The position numbers and the translations under genes are program-made. A model generated the notes under the pieces. The model saw only the letters and a program-made list of their open reading frames with translations. It ran no database searches and was not told the DNA's origin. A DNA stretch of 64,000 bases from Streptomyces macrolidinus (GTDB lineage Bacteria; Actinomycetota; Actinomycetes; Streptomycetales; Streptomycetaceae): assembly GCF_023887685.1 (NCBI RefSeq), contig NZ_JAMWMR010000024.1, forward strand, positions 1 to 64,000, read 5' to 3'. Shown piece by piece: positions 33,225 to 43,153 of the stretch (its first letter is position 1; each line of letters starts with the position of its first letter).

Positions 33225-34427
33225 TCAGCGATCACGCCACGCCGGAGCCACGGCGACGAGCATCACGGCGGCCGTGAGGGCGAACGCGGCCGGGTAGCCG
33301 GTGTGGGCCGCCGCCGCGCCGAAGCCGAGCGCGCCGAGGCCCATCCCACCGTCGTAGGCGATGTTCCACAGCGCGCTGACCGTCCCGTACCCGGACTCCC
33401 GTACCCGCGCGTACATCAGTGTGAGCGTCGCGTTCTGCGTCACCCCGAAGCCGACCCCGAACAGCGCGACCCCGGCCAGCACCGCCACCGGGCTGCTCGT
33501 CACCGCCGTCACCGACAGCCCGGCGGACGACGCGAGCAGGCCGGGCAGCACCAGGCGGCCCGGACTGTGGCGGTCCCCGAGCCGCCCGGCGTACCAGCGG
33601 GCCACGGTCGCCATCGCGGGCTGGGCGAAGAGCGCGACCGCCACCAGCCCGGACAGCGACGCGGGGACGGCGACCGGCAGGAACGTCACGATGATCCCCG
33701 CGCCCAGCGCGGTCGTCGCGAACACCAGGGTGGGCCGGGCCAGGGCCCCGGTGCGCAGGCCCGCGACGAGACCGGCGTCCCGGCCCGCGGACCGTTCCCG
33801 ACCCGGCAGCCCCGGCACCACCACGATCACGGCCAGGGCCACCGCCCCGCCGGCCACACACACCGGCGTGAACCCCACGTGATGGGCCAGCCACACCCCC
33901 AACGGCAGGGCCACCAGGGACGGCACACCCGACACGATCCCCACCAGCGCCAGCCCCTCCCCGCGCCGCTCGGGCGGGATCAGCGAGGCCGTCAGCGCGC
34001 CTCCTGCGACGACGGTGAGGGCGAAGCCCACCCCGCGCAGCAGACACACCACCGTGATCCACACCATGCCGTGCCCGGCGGTCAGCACCAGCGCGGGCGC
34101 GCCCAGCAGCACCAGCCCCACGGCCAGCGCCACCCGGTAGCCGTACCGCGCGACCAGGCGCGGGGTCGCCAACTCGCCCACCACCGTGGCGAACATCAAC
34201 GCACCGGTGGTCAAACCGGCGTCGCCACCGCTGCGTTGGGCGTACAGCGGCACCACCGACAGCAGCAGGAAGAACCCGGCGGAGGCACCGATCACCGTCA
34301 GGAAGCGCAGCAGCAACGGCCGTGTCACCAGCGGAGGTCGGGCAGGCGCGGGACGGGTGTCCGAGGGATGCGCGTCCGAAGGGCCCTCGGTCATGTCGTC
34401 GGACGGACGGCTGGATGGCGTGGTCAT
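33225..34427 (-). CDS. MFS transporter
   Basis: A 400-residue major facilitator with twelve hydrophobic segments, a polar N-terminus of about 30 residues, the loop ATPRLVARYGYRVAL typical of the TM2-3 region, and RRGEGLALVGIVSGVPSLVALPLG in the middle. Probably a proton-coupled drug or metabolite exporter. It is divergent from a MocR-type regulator gene whose start lies 47 bp away, which suggests that the regulator controls it. Confidence 0.85.
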   Translation of the reverse strand: MTTPSSRPSDDMTEGPSDAHPSDTRPAPARPPLVTRPLLLRFLTVIGASAGFFLLLSVVPLYAQRSGGDAGLTTGALMFATVVGELATPRLVARYGYRVALAVGLVLLGAPALVLTAGHGMVWITVVCLLRGVGFALTVVAGGALTASLIPPERRGEGLALVGIVSGVPSLVALPLGVWLAHHVGFTPVCVAGGAVALAVIVVVPGLPGRERSAGRDAGLVAGLRTGALARPTLVFATTALGAGIIVTFLPVAVPASLSGLVAVALFAQPAMATVARWYAGRLGDRHSPGRLVLPGLLASSAGLSVTAVTSSPVAVLAGVALFGVGFGVTQNATLTLMYARVRESGYGTVSALWNIAYDGGMGLGALGFGAAAAHTGYPAAFALTAAVMLVAVAPAWRDR

Positions 34428-34474
34428 GCATCCGACGGTAGAGACCGTCCGGCCCCTCGATAAGCTCCATTTCC

Positions 34475-35881
34475 ATGCCGCTCGAGTGGTCCGGTCTGTC
34501 GCCGGAACTGTTGCTCACCCTGGACCGGGGGAGCGGGGAAGGACTGCGCGCACAGCTCGAACGCCAGATCAGGGACGCCATCAGGGCCGGCCGTCTCGAG
34601 GTCGGCGAACGGCTGCCGTCCTCCCGAGAACTGGCCTGCCGTATGGGGGTCTCCCGCGGCCTGGTCCAGGACTGCTACGCCCAACTGCGCGCCGAGGGCT
34701 ACCTCGCCACGCGGGTCGGTGCGGCCACCACCGTCGCGGCCCGCGCCTGCCCGCGCCCCGCAGCACCGGCCCCCGCACCGCCGCCCGCGCCACGGCTCAT
34801 CGCCGACTTCCGCTCCGGCGTCCCCGACCTCGGCTCCTTCCCGCTCGCCGACTGGCTGTGGGCGATGCGCGAGGCCGCCCGCGCGCTGCCGACCGAGGCG
34901 CTCGACTACGGCGAGCCGCAGGGGGCGCCCGTACTGCGCGAGGTCGTCGCCGGATACCAGCGGCGGGTACGGGCCGCCGCGGCCGACCCCGAACGGACCG
35001 TCGTCTGCTCCGGCTACGGGCAGGGTCTCGGCCTGGTACTGCGCGCGCTGGCCGCCCACGGCATCCGCACCCTCGCCTACGAGGACCCCGGCTCGCCCGG
35101 CGCGACGTCCCTGGCCGCCGCGTACGCCGGGACGACCGCCGTGCCGGTGCCCGTCGACGAGGACGGCATCGATGTCCGGGCCCTGGAGGCGACCGGCGCG
35201 CGGGCGGTCCTCGTCACGCCCGCGCACCAGTGGCCCACCGGAGTCGTCATGGCCGCCGAGCGGCGGCGCGCGCTGATCGCCTGGGCGCAGCGCCGTGACG
35301 CCTTCGTCATCGAGGACGACTACGACGCCGAGTTCCGCTACGACCGTGAGCCGGTCGGCTCGCTGCAGGGCCTCGCCGCCGACCGCGTCGTGGCCATCGG
35401 CACGGTGAGCAAGTCCCTCGCGCCCGCACTGCGGTTGGGCTGGCTGCTGTGCCCGCCCGCCTTGGTCGCATCCGTCGTGGCGTTCAAGGGGGCGGACGAC
35501 CGCGGCTCACCCACCCTGGACCAGGTCGCGCTCGCCCGGCTGATCGCGTCCGGGCGCTACGACCGGCATCTGCGGCGGATGCGGACGGTGTACGCGGACC
35601 GGCGCGCCACCCTGGTCGAAGCGCTCGCGGCGCACGCCCCCGGCGTACGGCTCACCGGGCTCGCCGCGGGCTTCCACGCCGTGGCCCATCTCGGCGCGGG
35701 CCGCACCGAGGAGCAGGTCGTGGCGGCGGCCCGTGCCCGACGGGTCGGCCTGTACGGCATGGCGGCCAACCGCTCGGCACCGGGCACTGATGGGGCCCGG
35801 CTCGTGCTGGGCTTCGGCAACGTGAGCGAGCGGGCGGTGGCCGAGGGCATCGCCGCCGTGGGTGACCTGCTGGCCGACTGA
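34475..35881 (+). CDS. MocR-family regulator (GntR HTH fused to class I aminotransferase)
   Basis: A 468-residue protein. Residues 1-85 are a GntR winged helix (LRAQLERQIRDAIRAGRLEVGERLPSSRELACRMGVSRG). The remainder is a fold-type I aminotransferase with the PLP lysine in TVSKSLAPALRLGWL and the aspartate in EDDYDAEFRYD. PLP or an amino compound acts as effector in the family. The divergent MFS gene is the likely target. The start is the ATG at 34475. Confidence 0.9.
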   Translation: MPLEWSGLSPELLLTLDRGSGEGLRAQLERQIRDAIRAGRLEVGERLPSSRELACRMGVSRGLVQDCYAQLRAEGYLATRVGAATTVAARACPRPAAPAPAPPPAPRLIADFRSGVPDLGSFPLADWLWAMREAARALPTEALDYGEPQGAPVLREVVAGYQRRVRAAAADPERTVVCSGYGQGLGLVLRALAAHGIRTLAYEDPGSPGATSLAAAYAGTTAVPVPVDEDGIDVRALEATGARAVLVTPAHQWPTGVVMAAERRRALIAWAQRRDAFVIEDDYDAEFRYDREPVGSLQGLAADRVVAIGTVSKSLAPALRLGWLLCPPALVASVVAFKGADDRGSPTLDQVALARLIASGRYDRHLRRMRTVYADRRATLVEALAAHAPGVRLTGLAAGFHAVAHLGAGRTEEQVVAAARARRVGLYGMAANRSAPGTDGARLVLGFGNVSERAVAEGIAAVGDLLAD

Positions 35882-35898
35882 CCTCCCTGGAGGTGGTG

Positions 35899-37473
35899 TC
35901 AGCGCCGGGGCGGCCGGACGGTGAGAGGCGCGCTCTCGCGCCCCGCCCGGTCGACCGAAGTGACGCTGTACGTCGCCTCGTCGGGGGCCCCGGGAGCGGT
36001 CCACTCGGCGTGGCGGGCGGCCGGGAGCACCGCCACGAGACCCTCGCCGTCGGCGGTGTGCTCGCGCAGTGCGTACAGCGCGGGGGCATGGTTGCCGCGC
36101 GAGCGTACCTCGATCCGTATCCGGCCCTCGGCCGTTCTGCTCGCCGACGCGAGCGGGGGCAGGGGAGCGGGCCCGTGGGCGAGCCTGGGCAGGAGGGGTG
36201 GCAGCGCGGGCCGCTGCCAGTGGTCGGCTCTCAGCCGCTCGACCGCACCGATCCGGTCGGCACCGACGTCCACGGCGCTGAACAGGATCTCGCCGTCGAT
36301 CTCCGGCAGCCCCTTGTCCAGGGCCAGATGCCGGGAGAGTTCGGCGGGGTCCTGCCAGGGGGCCGGTTGGTCGGGGTCACCGGCCTTGTACACGGCCTGA
36401 CCGATCCACAACTGCACGTCGGTGCCGCGGACCGCCTGCGCCCACCACGGCGCGAGGACGGCGTAGTCGGCGACCTGGAGGCCGATGCTCCAGTAGAGCT
36501 GCGGGGCGATGTAGTCGAGCCAGCCGTTGCGTACCCAGCCCAGGGTGTCGGCGTTGAGCGCGTCGTAGGACTGGGTGCCGGCGGTGGCCGAACCGCGCGG
36601 GTCGTTTGCGGCGTTGCGCCAGATGCCGAACGGGCTGATCCCGAACGCTGCTTGGGGCCGGACCGCGCGTACTCGTGCGCCCATCTCCCGCACCAGCAGG
36701 TCCACGTTGTGGCGGCGCCAGGCGGCCCGGTCGCTGAAGCCGGTGCCGTACGCGGCGAAGGCGTCGTCGTCGGGGAAGTCCTGGCCGCTGACCGGGTAGG
36801 GGTAGAAGTAGTCGTCGAAGTGGACGCCGTCGATCTCGTAGCGTTCCACCGCGTCCATGATGGCGTTCTCGACGAAGGCGCGGGCGGCGGGGATGCCGGG
36901 GTTGTAGTAGAGCTGGCCACCGTAGGAGACGACCCACTGCGGATGCAGTCGCGCCGGGTGACCCGGTGCGAGCCGGGTGAGGTCGGACTGGAGCGAGATG
37001 CGGTACGGGTTGAACCAGGCGTGCAGGGCCAGTCCGCGCTCGTGCGCGGCGTCGACCATGAAGTCCAGCGGGTCGTAGCCGGGGTCCTGGCCCTGGGTGC
37101 CGGTCAGGTACTGCGACCAGGGCTCGTAGCGGGAGGGCCAGAACGCGTCGGCGGCCGGGCGGACTTGGGCGAAGACCGCGTTGAGTCCGAGCGCTCGGGC
37201 GTGGTCGAGCCGTGCGATGAACTCCGCCTGCTGCACGGCCGGGCTCAGCCCGGTCCGCGAGGGCCAGTCGATGTTGGCGACGGTGGCGATCCACTCGCCG
37301 CGCAGCTCGCGGTCGCGGTGCGCGGGCGCCGCGGGCTCGGCGGCGGTGGCCGCCGCGGCGACGGGCAGGGACGTACCCGTGGCGGCCAGACCGGCCATCA
37401 GTCCTGCGGCCCGCAGCAGGACGCGGCGCGTGGGGCGACGTACGGCGGAACTGTGGTGCGCGGTGTCGGTCAC
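35899..37473 (-). CDS. Secreted glycosyl hydrolase-like family 10 (GHL10) protein
   Basis: A 524-residue secreted protein. The N-terminus has a twin-arginine signal (RRPTRRVLLRAAGLMAGLAATG), followed by a TIM-barrel domain of the GHL10/DUF187 family (RGEWIATVANIDWPS, VFAQVRPAADAFWPS, DGVHFDDYFYPYP, ISPFGIWRNAA, LDYIAPQLYWS) and a C-terminal beta-sandwich of about 90 residues. It probably acts on a cell-wall or exopolysaccharide. The GTG at 37473 is chosen for its GAGGA site. It ends 17 bp from the convergent MocR-type gene. Confidence 0.82.
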   Translation of the reverse strand: MTDTAHHSSAVRRPTRRVLLRAAGLMAGLAATGTSLPVAAAATAAEPAAPAHRDRELRGEWIATVANIDWPSRTGLSPAVQQAEFIARLDHARALGLNAVFAQVRPAADAFWPSRYEPWSQYLTGTQGQDPGYDPLDFMVDAAHERGLALHAWFNPYRISLQSDLTRLAPGHPARLHPQWVVSYGGQLYYNPGIPAARAFVENAIMDAVERYEIDGVHFDDYFYPYPVSGQDFPDDDAFAAYGTGFSDRAAWRRHNVDLLVREMGARVRAVRPQAAFGISPFGIWRNAANDPRGSATAGTQSYDALNADTLGWVRNGWLDYIAPQLYWSIGLQVADYAVLAPWWAQAVRGTDVQLWIGQAVYKAGDPDQPAPWQDPAELSRHLALDKGLPEIDGEILFSAVDVGADRIGAVERLRADHWQRPALPPLLPRLAHGPAPLPPLASASRTAEGRIRIEVRSRGNHAPALYALREHTADGEGLVAVLPAARHAEWTAPGAPDEATYSVTSVDRAGRESAPLTVRPPRR

Positions 37474-37741
37474 GCGGACTCCTCGGAAGAGACGGGAGCG
37501 GCTTGATCGGCCCACGGTTCCCAGTACGCCGCGCCCAGTCAACGCGGGGGGCCGAAACAGTTACCGAACGGCAGGACGGTTCACGCGCTTCCGACGAGTG
37601 CCCCGGACACGTGAGCCGTCTTCGTCCTCGCATCACGTTCGAAACACCCCCATGGCCTGGCAGCGGTCAGGAAGGCGCGAACAGCGAGGGGGAGACCGGC
37701 GATCGGCCTCCCCCCATGTGTCGCAGGATGTGCTGATGTGC

Positions 37742-39100
37742 TCAGTGCAGGCGCAGCGCCTCGCGGATCGTGGTGAACAGGTCGGTCTGGTCGGTGACAC
37801 CGAGGACGCGGTAGGCCTGCGGGCCCTGCGCGGCGATACGGACCTGGGTGCCGGTGTGCTCCTGGGACTGGCCCGGGGTGTTGGTGGAGTAGTTGACCTT
37901 GAGCTGCTGACCCTCGTCGGTGACGAGCGTGGAGGACAGGCCGGGCGGGGTGGCTTCCAGCGGGACGATCTGGCTGCTGTGACCGTGGTCGGCCGTGGTG
38001 ACGACGAGGGTGTCGGGGTGCTTGGCCGCGTAGTCACGGGCCACCTTGACCGCGCGGTCGAAGGCGGCGGTCTCGCCGATCTGGCCGCAGGGGTCGGCGG
38101 CGTGGTCCTGCTTGTCGATCGAGGCGCCCTCGATCTGCAGGAAGAAGCCCTGCTTGGAGCGCTTCTGCTTGGCCTCGAGGAGCTGGATCGCCTTGGTGGC
38201 GGAGTCGGCCAGGGTCGGGGTCGTCGACGGGCGGGCGGGGTTGGAGGTCACACACCGCTGCGGGGCGGTGCCACCGACCGCGGCGCCCTTGCCGGTCCAC
38301 TCGGTGGGCACGTTGCCCGAGGAGAACAGGCCGAGCACCCGCTGTCCCGCCTTGACCTTCTTCATGCCCTTGTCGTCGGTGACGACCTCGTAACCGAGCT
38401 GACGGGCCTGCTCGGTGACGGTCTGGCCCTTGTAGCGACCGGCGGTGACCTTCTGGTCGAAGCGCTGCTTGCCGCCGCCGAAGAGGACGTCGACCTTGTG
38501 GTTGACGGACTGCTCGGCGATCGAGCCGGGGCCACCGGCCGCGATCGTGTCGGTGGGGCAGTTGGCCATGTCGGCCGGGCCCTGGCAGGAGCGGTCCGTG
38601 ACATGGGAGGCGAGGACCGCCGGGGTGGCGTCGGTGAGTTCGGCGGTGGTGACACTGCCGGTGGCGTAGCCGTTCTTCTGGGCGAGTTCCAGCAGGGTGG
38701 GAACGGCCTTGTCGGTGCCGGGGGTCTTGGAGATACGGCCGTTGACCGTCTTGACGCCCGTGGCCCAACCGGTGCCGCTGGCGGCGGAGTCGGTGACGTA
38801 GTCCGGCGTACCGTCGGCGTGGACGGAATACGTGGTGTAGGCGCCGGTCAGCGGGAACTTGTCCATGTTCAGACGGCCGCTCGCGCCGACCGTGTAGTCA
38901 CGGGCGAGGGTGATCTCCGAGTCGCCCATACCGTCGCCGATGAGCAGGATGACGTTCTTCGCCTTCCCGTTCTGGATCGCGCCCTTCGCGTGGTCCTTGC
39001 CGTCGGAGGCACCGGCGGTGGTGGTGACCGCCGCAGCGGCCGTGGTGACGGCCACCAGCGCGGTGGCGATCGTGAGGTGACGGCGGGTGGATCTGTGCAT
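37742..39100 (-). CDS. phoA: Secreted alkaline phosphatase
   Basis: A 452-residue exported enzyme with a signal peptide (MHRSTRRHLTIATALVAVTT...). It has the metal-binding GDGMGDSE, the nucleophile Ser in VTDSAASGTGWATG, and the late metal-binding histidines in TTADHGHSS and EHTGTQV, as in the E. coli-type (PhoA) family. It releases phosphate from monoesters outside the cell. The ATG at 39100 has AAGGAGT eight bases upstream. A GTCATTCACC sequence on the coding strand further upstream resembles part of a PhoP box, which would fit phosphate control. The symbol is by similarity. Confidence 0.88.
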   Translation of the reverse strand: MHRSTRRHLTIATALVAVTTAAAAVTTTAGASDGKDHAKGAIQNGKAKNVILLIGDGMGDSEITLARDYTVGASGRLNMDKFPLTGAYTTYSVHADGTPDYVTDSAASGTGWATGVKTVNGRISKTPGTDKAVPTLLELAQKNGYATGSVTTAELTDATPAVLASHVTDRSCQGPADMANCPTDTIAAGGPGSIAEQSVNHKVDVLFGGGKQRFDQKVTAGRYKGQTVTEQARQLGYEVVTDDKGMKKVKAGQRVLGLFSSGNVPTEWTGKGAAVGGTAPQRCVTSNPARPSTTPTLADSATKAIQLLEAKQKRSKQGFFLQIEGASIDKQDHAADPCGQIGETAAFDRAVKVARDYAAKHPDTLVVTTADHGHSSQIVPLEATPPGLSSTLVTDEGQQLKVNYSTNTPGQSQEHTGTQVRIAAQGPQAYRVLGVTDQTDLFTTIREALRLH

Positions 39101-39261
39101 GGAAGTGACTCCTTGAAGCGTCCGACGACGAATGCGGGGACCAACGGAAGCCACATCACCATGGGCTCGCAAAGCAGAGGTGAATGACTGATTGAGTCGG
39201 CGTATCCAGGACATGACACACCAGGCCGAACGCCAGGTCCGATTCACGCCAGCGTCCGGCG

Positions 39262-40026
39262 GTGGTGGCTGTGATGCTCGACGGCATGAAGCGATGCGAA
39301 GGAAACGTAGCCGTGATCACGGGTGGAAGCAGGGGGATCGGCGCGGCCGTGGCCCTCCGACTGGCGGAGGAAGGCGCCGACATCGTCATCACCTATGAGA
39401 GCAGCGCGGAGCGCGCCGCCGACATGGTGGAACAGATCAAGGCCAGGGGGCGCCGAGCACTGGCCGTCCAGGCCGACAGCGCGGTACCCGAGGCACTGAC
39501 CGCGGCGGTCGACGAGGCCGCGGCGACGTTCGGCCGACTGGACATCCTGGTCAACAACGCGGCTGTGTTCCTCGTCAGCCCTCTGGACGACCTGAGCCCG
39601 TCGGACATCGACCGCACCCTGGCGGTGAACGTCCGGGCCCCGTTGGTGGCATCCCAGGCTGCGGCACGACACATGGGCCGGGGCGGTCGCATCATCAGCA
39701 TCGGCAGCAATGTCGCCGACCGCGCGCCGTTCCCTGGGCTGGCGCTGTACTCGATGAGCAAGACGGCTCTCGTCGGGATGACCAAGGGCCTGGCCCGAGA
39801 GCTCGGCCCACGCGGCATCACGGTCAACCTGGTGCACCCGGGCCCCACCGACACGGACGCCAACCCCGCCGACGGCCCGAACGCCGAGACGATCGCCGGC
39901 CTCACCGCACTGGGCCGCTACGCGGAATCCACCGAGATAGCGGCCACGATCGCCCACTTGGCAAGCGAGGACGGCAGATACATCACCGGAGCCTCGCTCC
40001 ACGTCGACGGAGGCTTCACCGTCTGA
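39262..40026 (+). CDS. Short-chain dehydrogenase/reductase
   Basis: A classical SDR of about 246-254 residues with the cofactor motif TGGSRGIG, NNAA, the catalytic Ser of GSNVADR region and Tyr/Lys in YSMSKTALVG, and the C-terminal GASLHVDGGFTV. It reduces a ketone or oxidises an alcohol with NAD(P). Several starts are possible (GTG 39262 to ATG 39286); the last fits the family best. It is divergent from the phosphatase. Confidence 0.87.
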   Translation: MVAVMLDGMKRCEGNVAVITGGSRGIGAAVALRLAEEGADIVITYESSAERAADMVEQIKARGRRALAVQADSAVPEALTAAVDEAAATFGRLDILVNNAAVFLVSPLDDLSPSDIDRTLAVNVRAPLVASQAAARHMGRGGRIISIGSNVADRAPFPGLALYSMSKTALVGMTKGLARELGPRGITVNLVHPGPTDTDANPADGPNAETIAGLTALGRYAESTEIAATIAHLASEDGRYITGASLHVDGGFTV

Positions 40027-40065
40027 CCCGTGAGAAGAACCTGCGGGCGGTAGCCCTCAAGTGAC

Positions 40066-40371
40066 CTACGCGGTCATGACCCGCGCCTGGATACTGCCCA
40101 TCATGCTCGTACTGATCGGCAGCGCCCACCAGTTGCACCCGGCCGACATCTGACGCGACCCGGCCGGAGCGGCAGCGGTGAGAGCGGCCGACGACGGCAA
40201 CGAGACGGTGCCCACGGTCGTCGTGGCGGGCCGCCCCCACACCACCCCCGACGCCGCATGGGTGGCAGTGGCGGGGGTGGTGGCGGTGGCGGCGTGTGCG
40301 GCGGTCGTCACGGTGGCCGCGAGGACCGCCGTACACGCCAGGAATGCCTGGATTCGTCGGGAAGTGGACAT
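40066..40371 (-). CDS. Small secreted hypothetical protein
   Basis: A 101-residue reading frame with a convincing signal peptide (MSTSRRIQAFLACTAVLAAT...HAA, cleavage near residue 27) and a short Ala/Thr/Pro-rich mature part containing one Cys (SAGCNWWALP). The ribosome site is weak and no homologue is recognised, so it could be spurious, but the signal peptide argues for a real gene. Confidence 0.5.
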   Translation of the reverse strand: MSTSRRIQAFLACTAVLAATVTTAAHAATATTPATATHAASGVVWGRPATTTVGTVSLPSSAALTAAAPAGSRQMSAGCNWWALPISTSMMGSIQARVMTA

Positions 40372-40452
40372 GTCTGCACTCTAGGAACGCTGGGCACGTC
40401 GACACACTCCGGGAAGTCCCTGAAACCGGGTGGGGTCGACCCTGATCTTCGG

Positions 40453-41085
40453 CTACGGGACAGCCCTGAGAGCGACCCCTCGTCCCGCGAAGAACCGGGG
40501 CAGCGCCTGCCATGGCACCTCGGCGAAGCGCTGGGAAACACCGGGCAGGCCCGACGGGTTGTGGATCCGGAGGTGATCGGGCGAGCAGCCGACAGCGAGG
40601 ACCAGGTGCCCACCGCGGCTCGGCGGCGTGGTGCGCGGCTCGCGGATCGACGGATGCACCGAAAGCATGACCAGCTTGCCGTCTCTGAGGAGATCCGGAA
40701 TCTCCTCAGGCGCCAGCCTCCCGTGCACCTCGGCCTCGATGTCCCACCTCTTCGCCACGTGTTCGGCGAACGGCGCGTAGATGAGCCCCTCCACGCCATC
40801 ACCGTTCGCACGGCGTACGTAAGCGCCGGCGTCCAGGAACTCCCGGGCCAACGTGACAAGGCCCGGCGACTCGAGGCCCCAGTGCTCCAGGGCCATCCGC
40901 AGACAAGCCATGCCACAGATCCGCCAGGACCAGAAGGCGTAGTCCGCGGCGGACTCCGCCCCTGACCGCCGCCAGAGGCGGTCGTCCTCGGCCTTCACAC
41001 GGCCGGACAGCAGATCGGGGACGAGTGCGGCGGACTCCCATTGCGAGGAGTACGGCACATCGTGACTGACGGAGATGGCTTCCAT
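40453..41085 (-). CDS. C39-like (papain-fold) peptidase family protein
   Basis: A 210-residue protein resembling peptidase C39-like family 2. The catalytic Cys lies in SWRICGMACLRMALEHWG about residue 57-62, the catalytic His in GGHLVLAVGCS about residue 162, and Asn in IHNPSG follows. No signal peptide is seen. No bacteriocin transporter is attached, unlike classic C39 leader peptidases. It is preceded by nothing related; a response-regulator gene lies downstream of its start on the same strand. Substrate unknown. Confidence 0.75.
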   Translation of the reverse strand: MEAISVSHDVPYSSQWESAALVPDLLSGRVKAEDDRLWRRSGAESAADYAFWSWRICGMACLRMALEHWGLESPGLVTLAREFLDAGAYVRRANGDGVEGLIYAPFAEHVAKRWDIEAEVHGRLAPEEIPDLLRDGKLVMLSVHPSIREPRTTPPSRGGHLVLAVGCSPDHLRIHNPSGLPGVSQRFAEVPWQALPRFFAGRGVALRAVP

Positions 41086-41114
41086 GGTTCCTGTTCTGTA
41101 GGTCGACTTCGGTG

Positions 41115-41792
41115 CTAGCGGGCCTGATCGGTGGGTGCCAGGCCGGAGTCCCAGGCCCAGGCCGCGATGCCCACCCGGTTGCGGACCGCCAACTTGCGTT
41201 GCAGTCCGGCCATATGGGATTTGACGGTGGCGAGTGAGATGAACAGTTCCTCGGCGATGTCCATGTTGGACAGTCCCCCGGCCACCAGGGTCGCGACCTC
41301 CCTCTCGCGTGGGGTCAGTGGCTCGGTGGGTGGTCTCCTCTCCCGGGGGACCGGTGGGACGAGTCGGCGCAGCATGCGCGCGGTGATCTGGGGGCTGATG
41401 AGGGCGTCGCCGGACATCGCCGCGCGCACCGCTTCGACCAACAGCGTCGGCCCGGAGCGTTTCAGCAGGAACCCCGAGGCTCCGGCGCGGAGGGCGGTGT
41501 GGACGTAGGTGTCGAGGTCGAAGGTGGTGACCACGACGACCCTGACGGGCGGGTCGGTGCCGAAGTCGGCGAGTCGCCGGGTCAGTTCCAGGCCGTCGAG
41601 ACCCGGCATCCGTATGTCCGCGAGGAGCACGTCGGGGCGGAGCCGCAGGGCGGCGTCCAGTGCGGTGACACCGTCCGCCGCCTCGCCGATCACGGTCATG
41701 TCCGGTTGGGCGTCCAAGACGAGGCGGAACCCGGCACGGATGGTCTCCTGGTCGTCCGCCAGCAGGATCCGGATGGGGCCACGGCCACTCAT
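41115..41792 (-). CDS. NarL/LuxR-type response regulator
   Basis: A 225-residue regulator: receiver domain (ILLADDQETIRAGFRLVLDAQ; phosphoacceptor Asp in DVLLADIRMPG; Lys in FLLKRSGP) and a C-terminal LuxR HTH (LTPREREVATLVAGGLSNMDIAEELFISLATVKSHM). Its start overlaps the stop of the histidine kinase gene (ATGA), so they form a pair. Targets are unknown. Confidence 0.92.
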   Translation of the reverse strand: MSGRGPIRILLADDQETIRAGFRLVLDAQPDMTVIGEAADGVTALDAALRLRPDVLLADIRMPGLDGLELTRRLADFGTDPPVRVVVVTTFDLDTYVHTALRAGASGFLLKRSGPTLLVEAVRAAMSGDALISPQITARMLRRLVPPVPRERRPPTEPLTPREREVATLVAGGLSNMDIAEELFISLATVKSHMAGLQRKLAVRNRVGIAAWAWDSGLAPTDQAR

Positions 41793-43153
41793 ACGACGCT
41801 CTTCTCGGGCAGGGGGAGCGTGGCCCTGACCTGCCAGCCCGCGCTCCCGTGCGGCCCCGCGGTCAGCACGCCGCCGAGAGCCTCGACACGGTCGGTGAGC
41901 CCCGCCAGCCCGAGACCGCCCTGTGCGCGCTCCGGACGCGGGAAGATTCGCCCACCGGCCTCGGCCGAGTCGGTGACCGTCAGACGCAGAGCCGTACCGC
42001 CGCCGTACGGGACCCGCTCGGCGGCGATACGGACGGCGACGGCGGCGGGGGCGTGGCGCCGTACGTTGGTGAGGGACTCCATCACCACGCGGTAGCCCGT
42101 CGCGCTGACCTCCGCGGGCAGCTCCTGCAATGTTCCCTCGGGCACGTCGAGATGGGCCGACGTCGTGCCGGTGCGGGTGAACCTGGCCGTCAGGGCGGGC
42201 AGTTCGGACAGGTCACGTCGACGGTCGCGGGAGGGCACGACGTGCTCCGTACGGGGTGGTCCCCCCGGCGGCTGGGCGGTGACGTCGCCCGAACCCGACG
42301 CTTCCCCTTCACCGTTGAGTGTCCAGACCGTACGGTCCATCGCGGCCATCGCGTGCATACCCGCCTCCTCTATCCGCGGCAGCAGCGCCAACGCCCGATC
42401 CGGCTCTTCGCGCGCCAGCAGCCGAGCCGCCTGGACGAGGACCACCACGCCCATGACGTCGTGTGACGCGAAGTCGTGCAGATCGCGGGCCACTTCGAGC
42501 CGCTGCTCGCGAGCCTGGTCCGCGAGTGCCCTGCGTCGTTGGGCGTCCTGGCCGCGCAGATACCCGCCCAGCGCCGCCGCACCCGCGGCCAACAGGGCCC
42601 AGAACAGGCACAGTACGCCGGTCTCCGCCGGTGCCGAGGGTGGCGTCATGTGCGGGCCGAGCCGCAGGGGCAGCACCGCGATCGCCGCGCCGTGCACCAG
42701 GACGCAGGCGACCGCCCCGGCCCGCCTCTTCATCCGGCGCACCATGGGCCCCAGAAGAGCGAGCAGCGCGCATGTCTCCACGGCCCACCACCAGCCCGTG
42801 GCATTGACGACCGGCCCCTGATAGCAGGCCGTCAACGCCAGCGAGGCAACGGCGGCGAGCCCCGGCATCCGCCGTACCGCGGAAGGCAGCGGCAGGCGGA
42901 CCGCCGTCGCCACTGCCGCACCGGCCGTCAGCAGACCCACCGCGACGATCGCGACACCCGCGCCGGACACGGTCGCCCACCCGGCGGCGATCAGTCCCAG
43001 GAACAGCAGCCCACCGAGGACGCGCAGGACGGGCAGGATGCGCGGGACGGGCAGGTGTCGATCGATCACGGGCAACGACCCTACGGGACGCGGTAGTTCG
43101 CTCGCGTGGCGGTCCGCGTCCGGCGTCGGGATCAGTCCCGCTCGGTCCACCAC
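41789..43153 (-). CDS. Histidine kinase (HisKA_3 family)
   Basis: A sensor kinase of about 430-454 residues: five or six membrane segments in the first half, then the phosphoacceptor helix EVARDLHDFASHDVMGVVV (His in DLHD) and an HATPase domain with ESLTNVRRHAPAA and GLGLAGLTDRVEALGG. Its regulator is encoded by the overlapping gene. The annotated GTG start overlaps the end of the preceding deiminase gene by 22 bp; a GTG near 43068 is an alternative. The signal is probably a membrane-active or envelope cue, inferred from the absence of an extracellular domain. Confidence 0.85.
   Translation of the reverse strand: MVDRAGLIPTPDADRHASELPRPVGSLPVIDRHLPVPRILPVLRVLGGLLFLGLIAAGWATVSGAGVAIVAVGLLTAGAAVATAVRLPLPSAVRRMPGLAAVASLALTACYQGPVVNATGWWWAVETCALLALLGPMVRRMKRRAGAVACVLVHGAAIAVLPLRLGPHMTPPSAPAETGVLCLFWALLAAGAAALGGYLRGQDAQRRRALADQAREQRLEVARDLHDFASHDVMGVVVLVQAARLLAREEPDRALALLPRIEEAGMHAMAAMDRTVWTLNGEGEASGSGDVTAQPPGGPPRTEHVVPSRDRRRDLSELPALTARFTRTGTTSAHLDVPEGTLQELPAEVSATGYRVVMESLTNVRRHAPAAVAVRIAAERVPYGGGTALRLTVTDSAEAGGRIFPRPERAQGGLGLAGLTDRVEALGGVLTAGPHGSAGWQVRATLPLPEKSVV

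Noticed and set aside
33135..34463. 442-residue plus-strand frame over the MFS gene
   Set aside because: His/Arg/Gln-rich shadow of a twelve-segment membrane protein on the minus strand.
39101..39261. PHO box upstream of alkaline phosphatase
   Set aside because: Only one partial GTCATTCACC unit is seen, not the direct repeat that would be needed for a firm call; mentioned in the gene entry only.
40453..41085. C39-like protein considered as a bacteriocin leader peptidase
   Set aside because: No ABC transporter fusion, no double-glycine precursor and no neighbouring peptide gene.
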